DNA of 38,855 nucleotides from CAIZGX01 sp044239865 (GTDB taxonomy: Bacteria > Bacteroidota > Bacteroidia > Flavobacteriales_D > Sanyastnellaceae). Below are positions 15,850-26,010 of the stretch, in pieces. Made by a program: the position numbers and the translations under genes. Positions within the stretch are counted from its first letter, which is position 1; each line of letters starts with the position of its first letter. The notes below the pieces were generated by a model, which was not told where the DNA came from, ran no database searches, and saw only the letters and a program-made list of their open reading frames with translations. The DNA lies in the NCBI GenBank assembly GCA_044239865.1, contig JBIIAO010000006.1, forward strand, positions 1 to 38,855, in the 5' to 3' direction.

Positions 15850-16692
15850 ATGAAAACAAAACTAGCCTTCCTGATTCTATTGATTTTTGTATCAATTAGC
15901 AGTCAGGCGCAATTACTCTATAAAATCGAAGGCAAAGACCTTCAAAAACCAAGTTATATCTATGGCACGATTCATATCATGCCGAAAAAACAATTTGCAA
16001 TTTCTGAATCTATAACTACCGCTTTAAAGGAATGCGAATCTCTCGTTATGGAAGTGAATATAAACATGGATTTAAAAACACAAATAGATGCAGCACAACG
16101 TTCTCTGTTGCCAGACGGAAAAACAATTGCGGACATTACCTCTGCTGAAAACGCTCAGAAAATAAGACAATTCTGCATCGACAGTTTGCATTGGAAAGAG
16201 TCAAAATATGTGCGAATGAGCAGACTCACTCCGTTTTTTCTAACGTCCATTATTCTTCAAGATTTGATAGGCAAATCAAAAAGCTTTGAAGTAGAGCTGA
16301 ACAAACTTGCCGAAAAGAATAAGATGACAACTCTGGGTTTAGAAACTATTCAGATGCAAATGGATCTTGTTAATGACGTTCCTTATGAAGAGCAAATAAA
16401 ATTGCTTTTAGAAGGACTCACGACAAACAACAGTGAATACAACACAATGCTCAATTGCTATTTAAAACAGGACTTAAATAAATTAGGAGAGTTAATGAAC
16501 GATGCTGAACTCTCTCCAGAATTCAACGCTAATTTTCTAGTAAAACGCAATCAAAATTGGATACCCCAAATTTCTAAAATGGTTCAAGAGAAACCCATTT
16601 TCATTGCCGTGGGCGCCGGACATTTGCCGGGAGAACAGGGTGTTTTGAAGTTGCTTCAAGAGGCTGGATACACAGTTTCGCCAATCAACTAA
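15850..16692 (+). CDS. TraB/GumN-family protein
   Basis: Signal peptide about residues 1-20 (ending SSQAQ), followed by a single TraB/GumN domain over the rest of the protein. Characteristic features are LYKIEGKDLQKPSYIYGTIHIM near the N-terminus (GTxH), a SLVMEVN segment, and FIAVGAGHLPGEQGVLKLLQEAGYTV at the C-terminus. The family is related to Tiki-type metalloproteases, and the conserved GTxH, Glu and GxGHxxG residues fit metal binding. Function in Bacteroidetes is unknown. The full family length of about 280 residues is present. Confidence 0.88.
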   Translation: MKTKLAFLILLIFVSISSQAQLLYKIEGKDLQKPSYIYGTIHIMPKKQFAISESITTALKECESLVMEVNINMDLKTQIDAAQRSLLPDGKTIADITSAENAQKIRQFCIDSLHWKESKYVRMSRLTPFFLTSIILQDLIGKSKSFEVELNKLAEKNKMTTLGLETIQMQMDLVNDVPYEEQIKLLLEGLTTNNSEYNTMLNCYLKQDLNKLGELMNDAELSPEFNANFLVKRNQNWIPQISKMVQEKPIFIAVGAGHLPGEQGVLKLLQEAGYTVSPIN

Positions 16693-16835
16693 ATCGACAT
16701 GAAATTGGGAATGAAAATTTCGCGAGTGTGGAATAAGTCCTTGTCTTTTTTGAACTTTAATGCAACTTAATTGTCTTAAAGTTGTCTATTCTTTTGGAAA
16801 GACAAAAAAATACAACCCAAAGTTACCTCTACGTT

Positions 16836-19235
16836 ATGAGTAGTAAAACAGCTTGCTTTTTAATTCGACATAGCCAAAAGCTGTTTTCCTTATTTCTGTT
16901 TTTCTGTCTAGGCTCTTGTGCTAATAAATCAAACGCCCAGACACTTGATTATTACTATATTTTTCAGTCGACGGATACCTACACAGAACTTACCAACGAT
17001 GTCGTTCTTTTTTCTGGAAATTTTGACGATGCCGTATCTGGAGCAATTTCTACATTACCCGTGACCATGGGTGTGCAAGCGCATCTTTCCTTATTCATAA
17101 GCACCAATGGTTTTATGACCTTGAGTGCTGCTCCAACTGCAAACAACTACGATCCACTTTCACAAGGTATTTCAACACCAGTAATTTCCCCCTTTGCTAC
17201 CAACCTTGAGGGAATAGACGGCACTTCAAAAGTTAGCTACACAATGGACTTTCAAGGCATTCGGGTACAGTGGAAAAACGTGCGTAGAGTTGGATATGTT
17301 GGAGAGTCTTTTTCTTTTCAAGCGCGCATCATTAACCAAGCCTATTCAGGTTTTGGATTCGGAAGCATTTCATTTATTTACGGAAATTTTCAAGGTGTCG
17401 CCGCACCCCAGACTCCGGTGCATGTTGGTATTCGGGTAGGTTCCGGAACTGCTGCATCTACCTACTCAACGCGATCTGTTGACCCTGGAGCAAGTTGGAA
17501 CGCCGCCTTGTTCGGCCCCTCGTCAGCTTCAACTTGTGCCTTCCCTTCCAACAATACTTCCGATGGCATTCCGGCCCTAGGAATGAAGCACGAGTGGTTT
17601 TTGAATGTAAGTTACCAAACAATAACGAATCCCGACGTTTCCACTCTCTGCAACGGTTCGGGCAATGTTGTGATATACTCCAATTACGACGGTGGCACAC
17701 TGAATATTAATGTTGATCAGAACATACCAAACCTCAAGATAGGCATCTGCACCTATGAACCGGTGCAAGTAACTATAAGCGGACCATTTGCAGGAAATGT
17801 AACGAACGTCATTTACGCCGGTTTCAATTCATCACAAGGCAACAACAACTGCGGGCTGGGTATTCCGACCACTACCATTTCCGGCGTAGCTCCTTCGATA
17901 ACTCAGATACTCACAGCCCCGCAGGTGGGTTATGAACCCCTGCATGCAAATGGCTCAGGGGGCTGGGGAGGTCCTTTCAGCGGGCCAGGTGTCATGGTCG
18001 GAGTAAGTGGACAATGTGATACACTTTATGTGGCCGGCGGAGGTAACACTCCCGATGAAGTCGTGTATTATTTTCTAACCGCCTTCAACGATGACCTGCT
18101 GTTTCACCACACTCAATATCAATGCTGGCTCTCTGAAACCTACAACATTTCAGATGGAGGTACCTGTTGCATAAATCCGCTAGTCCCTGCATGGACAATT
18201 GAAATGCCTAACGATATTACCTTGTGCTACGGCGAGTCTTTAACCCTTGGACCGATAGCGACTACAAACGGACAAGCCCCGTTTACTTATGAATGGACCT
18301 TCAACAACACAACCGTTTGTCAAGATGCCAGTTGCGATCTCATTGCAACCGAAGATGGACAAGCGTGCGTAACGATAACCGATGCGAATGGACAAACTCT
18401 TTCAGATTGTTTTAGCGTATCTGTAGACCCGCAAGTATTGATAGCACTGAGTGTTTCAGACACAGCACTGTGCATGCCCGCGCAGTTCACATTAACAAAC
18501 GACACAGATCCAAGCACGTTTACTTCACAGCAATGGTCCATAAACGGCGCACCCTACTCAAATCAAAGCACTGTAACCTTCACACCTGATCAGCCCGGTG
18601 CATTCGATGTTATGCTCGAAGTATCTACGCTCAACGGCTGTACTTACGATACCTTGATTAATGATTACATTGAATCGTTTCCACAACCCGTGGCCAATTA
18701 CACCACCGATCCGCTGATTTTATATCCCGACAATACAGACATAACGCTCATTGATTTATCCGCTGGAAATATTGAATCATGGCTATGGACAATCTCATTG
18801 CCTACTGACGAAATCGTTAGCACTGATCAGAATCCTGAATTAAGTCTTCCAGCTAATTCCGAAGGAAATTACTCACTGGAATTAGAAGTTACTACAGCAA
18901 ACGGATGCACCGATTTCACCAGTGGTTCAATTATCATTAATGAGTTATTTAATTTATATGTACCCAACGCATTCACACCGAACGACGATGGCCTCAACGA
19001 TGTTTTTCAGGTGGAAGGAACAGGGATAAACGCTTCGAACTTTCAGCTTGATATTTTTAATCGTTGGGGAGAAGTTGTTTTCTCAACCACAGACCCACAG
19101 CAAGCTTGGACTGGCGGGGCTAATGGAAGCAGCTTTTACAGTCCCAACGGAATCTATACGTATTGCATTTCAGCCTATTCAATGAATGCTGGAGAGCGAT
19201 TCGAGTACAGAGGATTTATTTCACTCATTCGCTAA
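16836..19235 (+). CDS. Large surface protein with PKD/Ig-like repeats and T9SS type B sorting domain
   Basis: The start at 16836 gives a hydrophobic export signal (KLFSLFLFFCLGSCANKSNAQ). It could be read as a lipobox (LGSC) or a normal cleavage after NAQ. The upstream TTG start at 16782 is less likely. The N-terminal half (about 35-260) is a beta-rich domain with a nidogen-like look (FISTNGFMTL, SFQARIIN). Cysteine-containing Ig/PKD-like modules follow (ITLCYGESLTLGP, YEWTF; GAFDVMLEVSTLNGC). The last 95 residues are the type B (gliding-motility-associated) C-terminal domain, PNAFTPNDDGLNDVF to IFNRWGEVVF. Such proteins are exported by T9SS and stay on the surface, usually as adhesins. A second type B gene follows after 11 bp. 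Confidence 0.88.
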   Translation: MSSKTACFLIRHSQKLFSLFLFFCLGSCANKSNAQTLDYYYIFQSTDTYTELTNDVVLFSGNFDDAVSGAISTLPVTMGVQAHLSLFISTNGFMTLSAAPTANNYDPLSQGISTPVISPFATNLEGIDGTSKVSYTMDFQGIRVQWKNVRRVGYVGESFSFQARIINQAYSGFGFGSISFIYGNFQGVAAPQTPVHVGIRVGSGTAASTYSTRSVDPGASWNAALFGPSSASTCAFPSNNTSDGIPALGMKHEWFLNVSYQTITNPDVSTLCNGSGNVVIYSNYDGGTLNINVDQNIPNLKIGICTYEPVQVTISGPFAGNVTNVIYAGFNSSQGNNNCGLGIPTTTISGVAPSITQILTAPQVGYEPLHANGSGGWGGPFSGPGVMVGVSGQCDTLYVAGGGNTPDEVVYYFLTAFNDDLLFHHTQYQCWLSETYNISDGGTCCINPLVPAWTIEMPNDITLCYGESLTLGPIATTNGQAPFTYEWTFNNTTVCQDASCDLIATEDGQACVTITDANGQTLSDCFSVSVDPQVLIALSVSDTALCMPAQFTLTNDTDPSTFTSQQWSINGAPYSNQSTVTFTPDQPGAFDVMLEVSTLNGCTYDTLINDYIESFPQPVANYTTDPLILYPDNTDITLIDLSAGNIESWLWTISLPTDEIVSTDQNPELSLPANSEGNYSLELEVTTANGCTDFTSGSIIINELFNLYVPNAFTPNDDGLNDVFQVEGTGINASNFQLDIFNRWGEVVFSTTDPQQAWTGGANGSSFYSPNGIYTYCISAYSMNAGERFEYRGFISLIR

Positions 19236-19246
19236 AACTTTCGGTT

Positions 19247-22200
19247 ATGAAGCTGCTCGCCTCAGTCATAAGTTTTTTCATCATTTCATTTGCCGTTACA
19301 GCTCAAAAAGAAGGTAACGTTTGGCACTTTGGTTATGGCTATGGTCTTGACTTCAACTCGGGTGAGGCGGTTCAGATAACAGGGGCAATGTCCTCGATCG
19401 AAGGATGCACGGCCTATTCCGATTCAGCCGGTAATCTCCTTTTCTATTCCAATGGTGGTGGTCGTACAGCAGTTAGCGGTCAGGACCCTGGGCACATCTG
19501 GAACAGAAACCATGAAGTCATGTATGACATGCAGGGAATTGAAGGTGGTGGATTTAGCGCTGCGCAATCGTCGGTCATCATTCCCGCTCCAGGCGAACCT
19601 AACATTTACTATTTGTTTACTGTTGATGAAATAGAACATTACATCGATGCTACACCCGAGATCTTGGCGTTGCAGCCGAACGGCAGAGGTTTTCGTTATT
19701 TCAAAATAGATATGTCATTGAACAATGGCTTGGGAGAAGTCGTTGAAGCAGATGTTCCCTTATATGATTATTCATTCGAAGGGCTTTGCGCCATTCGCCA
19801 TGCTAACGGCATAGATTATTGGATACTGATCAATCAAGGAGAGGACGGAATAGGTGTGTACAGTGTTACCTCGGAAGGCGTTACACTGTCTTCTGTGTTT
19901 GAAACCGATACGCCACAGTCAGGCATCATAAAAGCCTCGCCCATTACTGGTTATCCGGAACCGCTAGTTCTCGCTGTTTACAGCAAAGTTGTCATCTCTA
20001 GCGGTCAGATTTTGGATTTCGATTTAAATACGGGCACATTGTCTGATCCGGAACAATTGCCCTTCGTCGGTTCTGAAGCTTTTGAGTTTTCGCACAGCGG
20101 CCAATACCTATATGCCACCTCCACGGGTCTTGGAACCGGCACACAGCAATTGGTACGTTACAATTTTGCCACCGCATTTGAACAAGGAATTAGCGTTGCT
20201 TCGACACAAGAAGTGATTGCACCAGACATAACAGCATATTACATGCAAATGGCGCCGGACATGAACATCTATTACAGTTGGTTCGATTTCTCTGGTGTTA
20301 CCCACCTTGGAACCATCAACTGTGCAAACACCGATTCACCTGCAGTTACACCCGAAGTGTTCAGTTTTAGCGGCGGCTTTGATAATTTATTTGTTTCGCT
20401 ACCCAATTTTCCTTCTTGGATTTTTTACAGCCCATATATCGATTTCATAGAGTGGGGTCCTGACACCGTGTACCTCTGTCCTGGCGACTCGATTATACTT
20501 GATGCAGGCGTTGGCGATTACTGGGAATGGGGCGGCGATTGCTATAGCGGACCTGAAAGCACTTGGCCCGACAACAACACGCGGTACTTCACCGTAACAC
20601 AACCCGGAACCTATGTAGCCTGTGTAAATGGCCCCTGCTCAAACGGCAGTGGAGCCGATGGCTGTGATTCTTCCGATCAAATCACTGTATTGCCTTGTGA
20701 AACAAATCCAAACATCTCATGCGACCTATTCAGCTTACCCGATTCGTTGCAAGTATGCGCCGGTGATACCCTGCAACTTGAAGCAGACCTCAGTCAAATA
20801 GCTACATACTCGGGACTTCAATGGTTAGGAGGTGGAACATTCATTCCTTCCAATACGGTTGCACAACCTCTTTATGTTCCTTCGGCACAAGAAATAAATG
20901 CCGGTTTTGCTAATTTAACGCTACAGGTTTTCTTACAGGAAACAAATTCCGTAGGCGGAAACTTCCTCGCCTACGATCACAGCGGTGATGATATTATTTT
21001 CTATACGAACACCGCAGACGGCAGCGTAAATATTATTCAAAGTAACACAGGGAACGATTGGACAGCCATGGGCTTCCGCACTGCAACCAACACATTGTAT
21101 GGAATCTCCAATATTGTTACGGCACCTGCTCTTTCGTCTGTAGACATTAACACGGGAACGGTCACTCCAATATTTTCCTATACCAACAATCAATTTTACG
21201 CAGGAGACTACGACAATGTCAATGACCTGTTTTACGTCATTGGTATTCCCGAAATAAATAGTGGCGAGCCTTTGGTTCAAACGCTTTACACCATTGATGT
21301 CAATACGGGAGCACTCACGACCATTGGTGATTTGAATTTGCTTGCCCTCGACAATTTCTTTGTTGCGGGAGGCGATGGAATTAACGGACTGGCCTATGAC
21401 CCTTCCCTCAATGTCTTGTGGGCGACAACTGCAAACGGGGCCTTGTTTGAGATTAACACCAACACTGCCGAAGCTCTTTCAGTAGGCAGCACTGTTACGG
21501 ATTTAAGAGGCCTTGCTTACGATTACAATGCCAATGAATTGTGGGGGATTAGCACAAATGGCACGCTCTATCATATCGATAAGTTCACTGGAAATTTAAT
21601 TGAACAAGTGGTAAGCCAAGAACCATTAGGCTTTGTAACTACACTTACCTACGCCCTACCCAGCAATGGATCGGAAACGATATGCGCCGACAATACCAAC
21701 GTTGTGATTCATAATGGGAACACGCTAGATCTCGGAAATGATGTGACTATTTGTGAAGGCGAAACAATTGTGCTAACCGCTCCTGGTTTCGACTCTTCCA
21801 CTTGGCAAGACGGAAGTATCGGTGAAAGTTATGCTGCTAATCAAAGCGGAACATACATCGTTAATGTCATCGATATCAATGGATGCCTCTTCAGCGACTC
21901 AATTATAATCAACGTGAACGAAGCTCCGTTTGCTGACTTTATTGCCAATCCGCAACCAGCGACCATTGAGAATACGGAAATCACCTTCACCTCAACAAGT
22001 ACCGGTAATCCTTCAACGTACAACTGGAGTTTTGAATTCGGGACACCCACTGCATCTTCAGTAGAAAATCCAGTCATCAATTTCCCGGCAGTACCCGGCA
22101 ATTATGCTGTCTCGTTAATCGTCGAAAATCAAAACGGTTGTGTTGACACATTAAACACATTCATTCAAATAGACGGTGCAGGAAACTTAACGCTGCCAAA

Positions 22201-22441
22201 CATCTTCACTCCCAACAACGATGGCGATAACGACCGTTTCCTTCCTTTCGAAGAATTCCCTGGAAGATGGCAACTCACCGTATTCAACCGCTGGGGCACA
22301 GAAGTCTTTAATACAAGTAACATAGCCATCGGTTGGAATGGAGGTGACTGTATTTCTGGAACCTACTACTGGATCATTGAACCACTTGAAGGTCAACAAG
22401 GTGAAGGCAAGTCTGGATTCGTGATGTTACTCCGAGACTAA
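19247..22441 (+). CDS. Large surface protein with propeller-like segments, PKD domain and T9SS type B sorting domain
   Basis: The start at 19247 gives a signal peptide (MKLLASVISFFIISFAVTAQ) 11 bp after the previous stop. The N-terminal part (about 20-400) has repeated YS..G.LLFYSNG and LVRYNF-type segments of a WD40/PQQ-like propeller, common in such proteins. Next is a Cys-rich SprB-like segment (VYLCPGDSIILDAG..YWEWGGDC). A second propeller-like region (about 565-800; LYTIDVNTGALTTIGDL, ALFEINTNTAEALSVG) is followed by an Ig-like module (VTICEGETIVLTAPG) and a PKD domain (about 885-975). The type B C-terminal domain begins PNIFTPNNDGDND and contains VFNRWGTEVF. Likely an adhesin or surface-layer component, co-transcribed with the previous gene. 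No tighter function can be given. Confidence 0.87.
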   Translation: MKLLASVISFFIISFAVTAQKEGNVWHFGYGYGLDFNSGEAVQITGAMSSIEGCTAYSDSAGNLLFYSNGGGRTAVSGQDPGHIWNRNHEVMYDMQGIEGGGFSAAQSSVIIPAPGEPNIYYLFTVDEIEHYIDATPEILALQPNGRGFRYFKIDMSLNNGLGEVVEADVPLYDYSFEGLCAIRHANGIDYWILINQGEDGIGVYSVTSEGVTLSSVFETDTPQSGIIKASPITGYPEPLVLAVYSKVVISSGQILDFDLNTGTLSDPEQLPFVGSEAFEFSHSGQYLYATSTGLGTGTQQLVRYNFATAFEQGISVASTQEVIAPDITAYYMQMAPDMNIYYSWFDFSGVTHLGTINCANTDSPAVTPEVFSFSGGFDNLFVSLPNFPSWIFYSPYIDFIEWGPDTVYLCPGDSIILDAGVGDYWEWGGDCYSGPESTWPDNNTRYFTVTQPGTYVACVNGPCSNGSGADGCDSSDQITVLPCETNPNISCDLFSLPDSLQVCAGDTLQLEADLSQIATYSGLQWLGGGTFIPSNTVAQPLYVPSAQEINAGFANLTLQVFLQETNSVGGNFLAYDHSGDDIIFYTNTADGSVNIIQSNTGNDWTAMGFRTATNTLYGISNIVTAPALSSVDINTGTVTPIFSYTNNQFYAGDYDNVNDLFYVIGIPEINSGEPLVQTLYTIDVNTGALTTIGDLNLLALDNFFVAGGDGINGLAYDPSLNVLWATTANGALFEINTNTAEALSVGSTVTDLRGLAYDYNANELWGISTNGTLYHIDKFTGNLIEQVVSQEPLGFVTTLTYALPSNGSETICADNTNVVIHNGNTLDLGNDVTICEGETIVLTAPGFDSSTWQDGSIGESYAANQSGTYIVNVIDINGCLFSDSIIINVNEAPFADFIANPQPATIENTEITFTSTSTGNPSTYNWSFEFGTPTASSVENPVINFPAVPGNYAVSLIVENQNGCVDTLNTFIQIDGAGNLTLPNIFTPNNDGDNDRFLPFEEFPGRWQLTVFNRWGTEVFNTSNIAIGWNGGDCISGTYYWIIEPLEGQQGEGKSGFVMLLRD

Positions 22442-22566
22442 TGTCCATCACCTTTCGCTCCGCGAACCTTTCATTCATGAACCTTTCGAGAATCGAATCT
22501 TTCCAACCCAACCTAAGCCCCGCTTTAGTATCTTCGCTAGCGGTATTTCAAACCATATTTTAACAC

Positions 22567-23886
22567 ATGAAAAAAGTAATTCTCTTTGTTGCTTTACTCA
22601 GCACTTTCGCTGCACAAGCACAAAACATCAAATTCATTGAATACGACTTGCCAAACGGTTTGCACGTAATTCTTCACGAAGACCACAGCACGCCTATTGT
22701 TGCTGTTACTGTTCTTTACCACGTAGGTTCGAAGAACGAGCAAGTAGGTAGAACAGGTATGGCCCACTTCTTTGAGCACTTGTTGTTCGAAGGTTCAGAA
22801 AACATTGGTCGCGGCGAATACGCGAAATACGTTGAAAACGCTGGTGGCGGACTAAACGCAAACACCACGCAAGACCGTACCTTCTACTACGACCTTATGC
22901 CAAGCAATCAGCTTGAACTAGGCCTGTGGTTAGAAAGCGAGCGCATGCTTCACGCGAAGGTGGAAAACAAAGGTATTGAAACACAACGCGAAGTAGTGAA
23001 AGAAGAAAAGCGTATGCGTTACGATAACCAACCATACGGAAATCTTCTTCCTGAAGCATTGAAGCACGCTTACAAAAAGCACCCTTACGCTTGGTCTCCA
23101 ATCGGAAGCATGGAAGACTTGAACGCCGCGAAAGACGAAGACTTCGTAAACTTCTACAAAACATTTTATGTTCCGAATAACGCGGTTCTTTCCATCGCAG
23201 GAGATATGAATGTGGAAGAAACGAAAAAGCTTATCGCGAAATATTTCAGCGATATTCCAAAAGGAACAAACCCTATTCCTCGTCCAACCGTGAAGGAAGA
23301 CATCAACACCGGTGAAGTTCGCGATACCATCTATGGCAAAGACGAACTGGCTATGATTGTTCAAGCCTACCACATTCCTGCACAAGGAACTCCTGAGTTC
23401 TATGCTGTAGACATGTTGAACACGTTGCTTTCAAACGGAGAGAGCTCTCGCCTAAACAAATCAATGGTAGATGAGCAACAACTTTCCTTGTATTGCGGTG
23501 CATTTACCTTCAACCTTGAAGATCCGGGATTGACGCTTGCATTCGGATTAACCAACATGGGCGTAGACCCAAAGACCTTGGAAGACGGAATGAACAAAGA
23601 GTTCGACAAAGTGAAAGAAGAATTAATTACTGAAAAAGAATTCGAAAAACTTCGCAATCAAGTTGAAAGCACATTCGTATCTGGAAACAGCACCGTTGCG
23701 GGTATTGCAGAAAGCCTTGCGAACTACCACACCTACTACGGAAACGCAAATTTGATCAACACAGATATTGAGCGTTACATGAAAGTAACACGCGAAGACC
23801 TTCGCAACGCCGCTCGTAAATACTACATCCCCGAAAATCGTGTGGTGTTGTATTTCTTAAACGATCCAAAACTTTCTGCTAACTAA
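22567..23886 (+). CDS. M16 family zinc metallopeptidase (active subunit)
   Basis: Signal peptide about 1-18 (ending AQAQ), then an M16 (insulinase/mitochondrial processing peptidase type) two-domain fold. The inverted zinc motif HFFEH is at residues 67-71 (His67, Glu70, His71), and the distal glutamate ligand is probably in EVVKEEKR (near 147). The length of about 439 residues fits a single M16B subunit. The next gene, 13 bp downstream, encodes an M16 protein without the zinc motif. The two are likely to form a heterodimer of catalytic and non-catalytic subunits in the periplasm. Many lysine and alanine codons and GC-richer third positions mark it as a well-expressed core gene. Confidence 0.93.
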   Translation: MKKVILFVALLSTFAAQAQNIKFIEYDLPNGLHVILHEDHSTPIVAVTVLYHVGSKNEQVGRTGMAHFFEHLLFEGSENIGRGEYAKYVENAGGGLNANTTQDRTFYYDLMPSNQLELGLWLESERMLHAKVENKGIETQREVVKEEKRMRYDNQPYGNLLPEALKHAYKKHPYAWSPIGSMEDLNAAKDEDFVNFYKTFYVPNNAVLSIAGDMNVEETKKLIAKYFSDIPKGTNPIPRPTVKEDINTGEVRDTIYGKDELAMIVQAYHIPAQGTPEFYAVDMLNTLLSNGESSRLNKSMVDEQQLSLYCGAFTFNLEDPGLTLAFGLTNMGVDPKTLEDGMNKEFDKVKEELITEKEFEKLRNQVESTFVSGNSTVAGIAESLANYHTYYGNANLINTDIERYMKVTREDLRNAARKYYIPENRVVLYFLNDPKLSAN

Positions 23887-23899
23887 GATTCGAACGAAA

Positions 23900-26002
23900 A
23901 TGAAATTCATATATACACTCCTTGCCGCATTGCTTGTCTCTACAGCCATTGCGCAGCCTTCAAAGAAAACGACTCCTAAACAGGCTCCGCTTGACAGAAG
24001 TATTGTTCCTCCACCAGGTCCTGCTCCGAAAATTCAAATCGGAAAAGCAACGGTAAATAAATTAGACAACGGAATGAAAGTGATTGTGGTTGAAAATCAC
24101 AAGCTTCCTAACGTAACGTATTCGCTTTCGTTAAACCTTACACCTATTGCAGAAGGAAACAAAGCTGGATATATTTCTATCGCAGGAGATCTTCTTTCTG
24201 CAGGAACAGAAACGAAGACGAAAGCGCAAATCGATGAAAGCATTGACTTCATTGGCGGATCACTCTCTACTTCTGCTTCAAGCGTTTCAGGTTCTTGCTT
24301 AAGCAAGCACAGCGAAACGTTGCTTGCACTTATGCAAGACGTGTTGCTTCACCCAAGCTTTCCTGCTGAAGAGTTAGAGAAAACAAGAAAGCAAATGATC
24401 TCTGGTTTAACCAGCGAGAAGACCGATCCAAACGCTGTTTCAGATAAAATTGGAAACGTTGTGCGTTACGGTGCGCGTCACCCGTATGGCGAATTCATGA
24501 CCGAGAGCACATTAAGCAACATTACCCGTGAAGACTTAATGGGTTACTACCAAACGTACTTCTCGCCTTCTGTTGCGACATTGGTAATCGTAGGTGATGT
24601 TACGCCTGAGCAAGCCTTTGCGCAAGCGAACAAATACTTTGGTGCTTGGACAGGAAACGCTGTTCCAGTAAGGACCTACCCTGCTCCTGCTGAATTGAAA
24701 GCCAATCAAGTGGCGTTCGTTGCAATGCCAGGTGCGGTGCAAAGCGTTATTGACATTACCTACGCGGTGCCTTTCAACATTACCTCTTCAGATTATTTAG
24801 CGGCAACGGTATTAAATAATATTTTAGGTGGAAGTGGATTCCAAACACGCTTAATGCAAAATCTTCGTGAAGACAAAGCATACACTTATGGTGCTTATTC
24901 TTCTATGAGTCCAGATGATGTAATTGGAAATTTCAGCGCAGGAGCTAGCGTGCGTAACGAAGTTACCGATAGCGCAATTGTACAATTGTTGTTGGAAATG
25001 GATCGCTTGTGTAACGAAGCTGTTTCTGCTGAAACATTGAAATCGGCGAAGAGCATCATGTCTGGAGCATTCGCTCGCCGACTTGAAAACGCAGGAACTG
25101 TTGCGCAGTTCGCTTCCAACATTTCAAAATACAACTTGCCTGCTGACTACTACGAAACCTACCTCGAACGTTTGAACGCCATCACTGCGGAAGACGTACA
25201 GGCTGCTGCTAAGAAATACTTGAAAGCAAACAACTGTTACATTTCTGTAGTTGGAAATAAAGACATTCTTGAAAAATTAAAACAGTTCAGCAAAAGAGAG
25301 GTGATGCAATTCAACACAGACGGAAGTGTATCGAAAGGAATTATCCCTCCAGCCGCTGGAGTTACCGCTGCTACTGTTGTTGAAGCCTACTACGCTGCAA
25401 ACGGAGGCAAAGACAAGTTTAAGAAAGTGAAATCAATAAAGCAAGAAGGAAAGATGAGTGTTATGGGAACTTCCATTAACATGGAAACCTTAACCCTCGA
25501 CAACAAAATGCTTCGTGTGGAAATGAGCATGGGACCTATTAAAGTTTCCACTCAAATTTTCGACGGAACGAATTTAGTAGTGAAGTCTATGGGCAAAGAT
25601 GCGCCTGTTGAAGCATCAGATGTTTTGAAAGCGAAAATGGAAGCGGACTTCTTCGTTCGTGATCACATGGCTGATTTCGGATATTCGTTAAACCTTGCAG
25701 GAAGCATCATGCGCAACGAGAAAGAAGTGTATATACTTGAGACCTTAGACGAGAAAAAGAAAGTGGTGAAGACAGAGTATTTCGACAAAGCGTCTGGACA
25801 ATTGGTTTCAACTTTAGAATCAAAGGAAACCGAGCAAGGCCCAATGACTTCTGAAACAAACATCAAAGAATTCATGACGGTAGAAGGAATGACTTTTCCG
25901 AAAAGCATTCAATTGAATGCTGGCGGACAGGTGCTTGACATTACCATGGAGAAAATTACCATCAACGGAAAAGTGAGCAAGAAAGCCTTTAAGGTAGACT
26001 AA
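23900..26002 (+). CDS. M16 family non-catalytic subunit fused to a LolA-like C-terminal domain
   Basis: Signal peptide about 1-18 (ending AIAQP). Two M16 half-domains span about 45-470. Where the active subunit has HxxEH, this one has GYISIAGDLLSAGTETK, so the zinc ligands are missing. The conserved features of the partner domain are kept (PYGEFMTE, GDVTPEQAFAQANKYFG, LNNILGGSGFQTRLMQNLREDKAYTYGAYS). An extra domain at about 490-700 (AYYAANGGKDKFKKVKSIKQEGKMSVMGTSINMETLTL to the end) resembles outer-membrane lipoprotein-sorting (LolA/LolB-like) beta-sheet domains. The fusion suggests a link between peptide processing and envelope lipoprotein or hydrophobic cargo. It is downstream of the catalytic partner in one operon. 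Confidence 0.9.
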   Translation: MKFIYTLLAALLVSTAIAQPSKKTTPKQAPLDRSIVPPPGPAPKIQIGKATVNKLDNGMKVIVVENHKLPNVTYSLSLNLTPIAEGNKAGYISIAGDLLSAGTETKTKAQIDESIDFIGGSLSTSASSVSGSCLSKHSETLLALMQDVLLHPSFPAEELEKTRKQMISGLTSEKTDPNAVSDKIGNVVRYGARHPYGEFMTESTLSNITREDLMGYYQTYFSPSVATLVIVGDVTPEQAFAQANKYFGAWTGNAVPVRTYPAPAELKANQVAFVAMPGAVQSVIDITYAVPFNITSSDYLAATVLNNILGGSGFQTRLMQNLREDKAYTYGAYSSMSPDDVIGNFSAGASVRNEVTDSAIVQLLLEMDRLCNEAVSAETLKSAKSIMSGAFARRLENAGTVAQFASNISKYNLPADYYETYLERLNAITAEDVQAAAKKYLKANNCYISVVGNKDILEKLKQFSKREVMQFNTDGSVSKGIIPPAAGVTAATVVEAYYAANGGKDKFKKVKSIKQEGKMSVMGTSINMETLTLDNKMLRVEMSMGPIKVSTQIFDGTNLVVKSMGKDAPVEASDVLKAKMEADFFVRDHMADFGYSLNLAGSIMRNEKEVYILETLDEKKKVVKTEYFDKASGQLVSTLESKETEQGPMTSETNIKEFMTVEGMTFPKSIQLNAGGQVLDITMEKITINGKVSKKAFKVD

Positions 26003-26010
26003 TCTGAAGA

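Noticed and set aside
16782..16835. TTG start for the first type B protein
   Set aside because: The ATG at 16836 directly precedes the hydrophobic signal; the extension is polar and unlike a signal peptide.
22442..22566. Repeated CGAACCTTTC words before the M16 gene
   Set aside because: Only a short, imperfect duplication (GAACCTTTC) without stem or T-run; no function can be supported.
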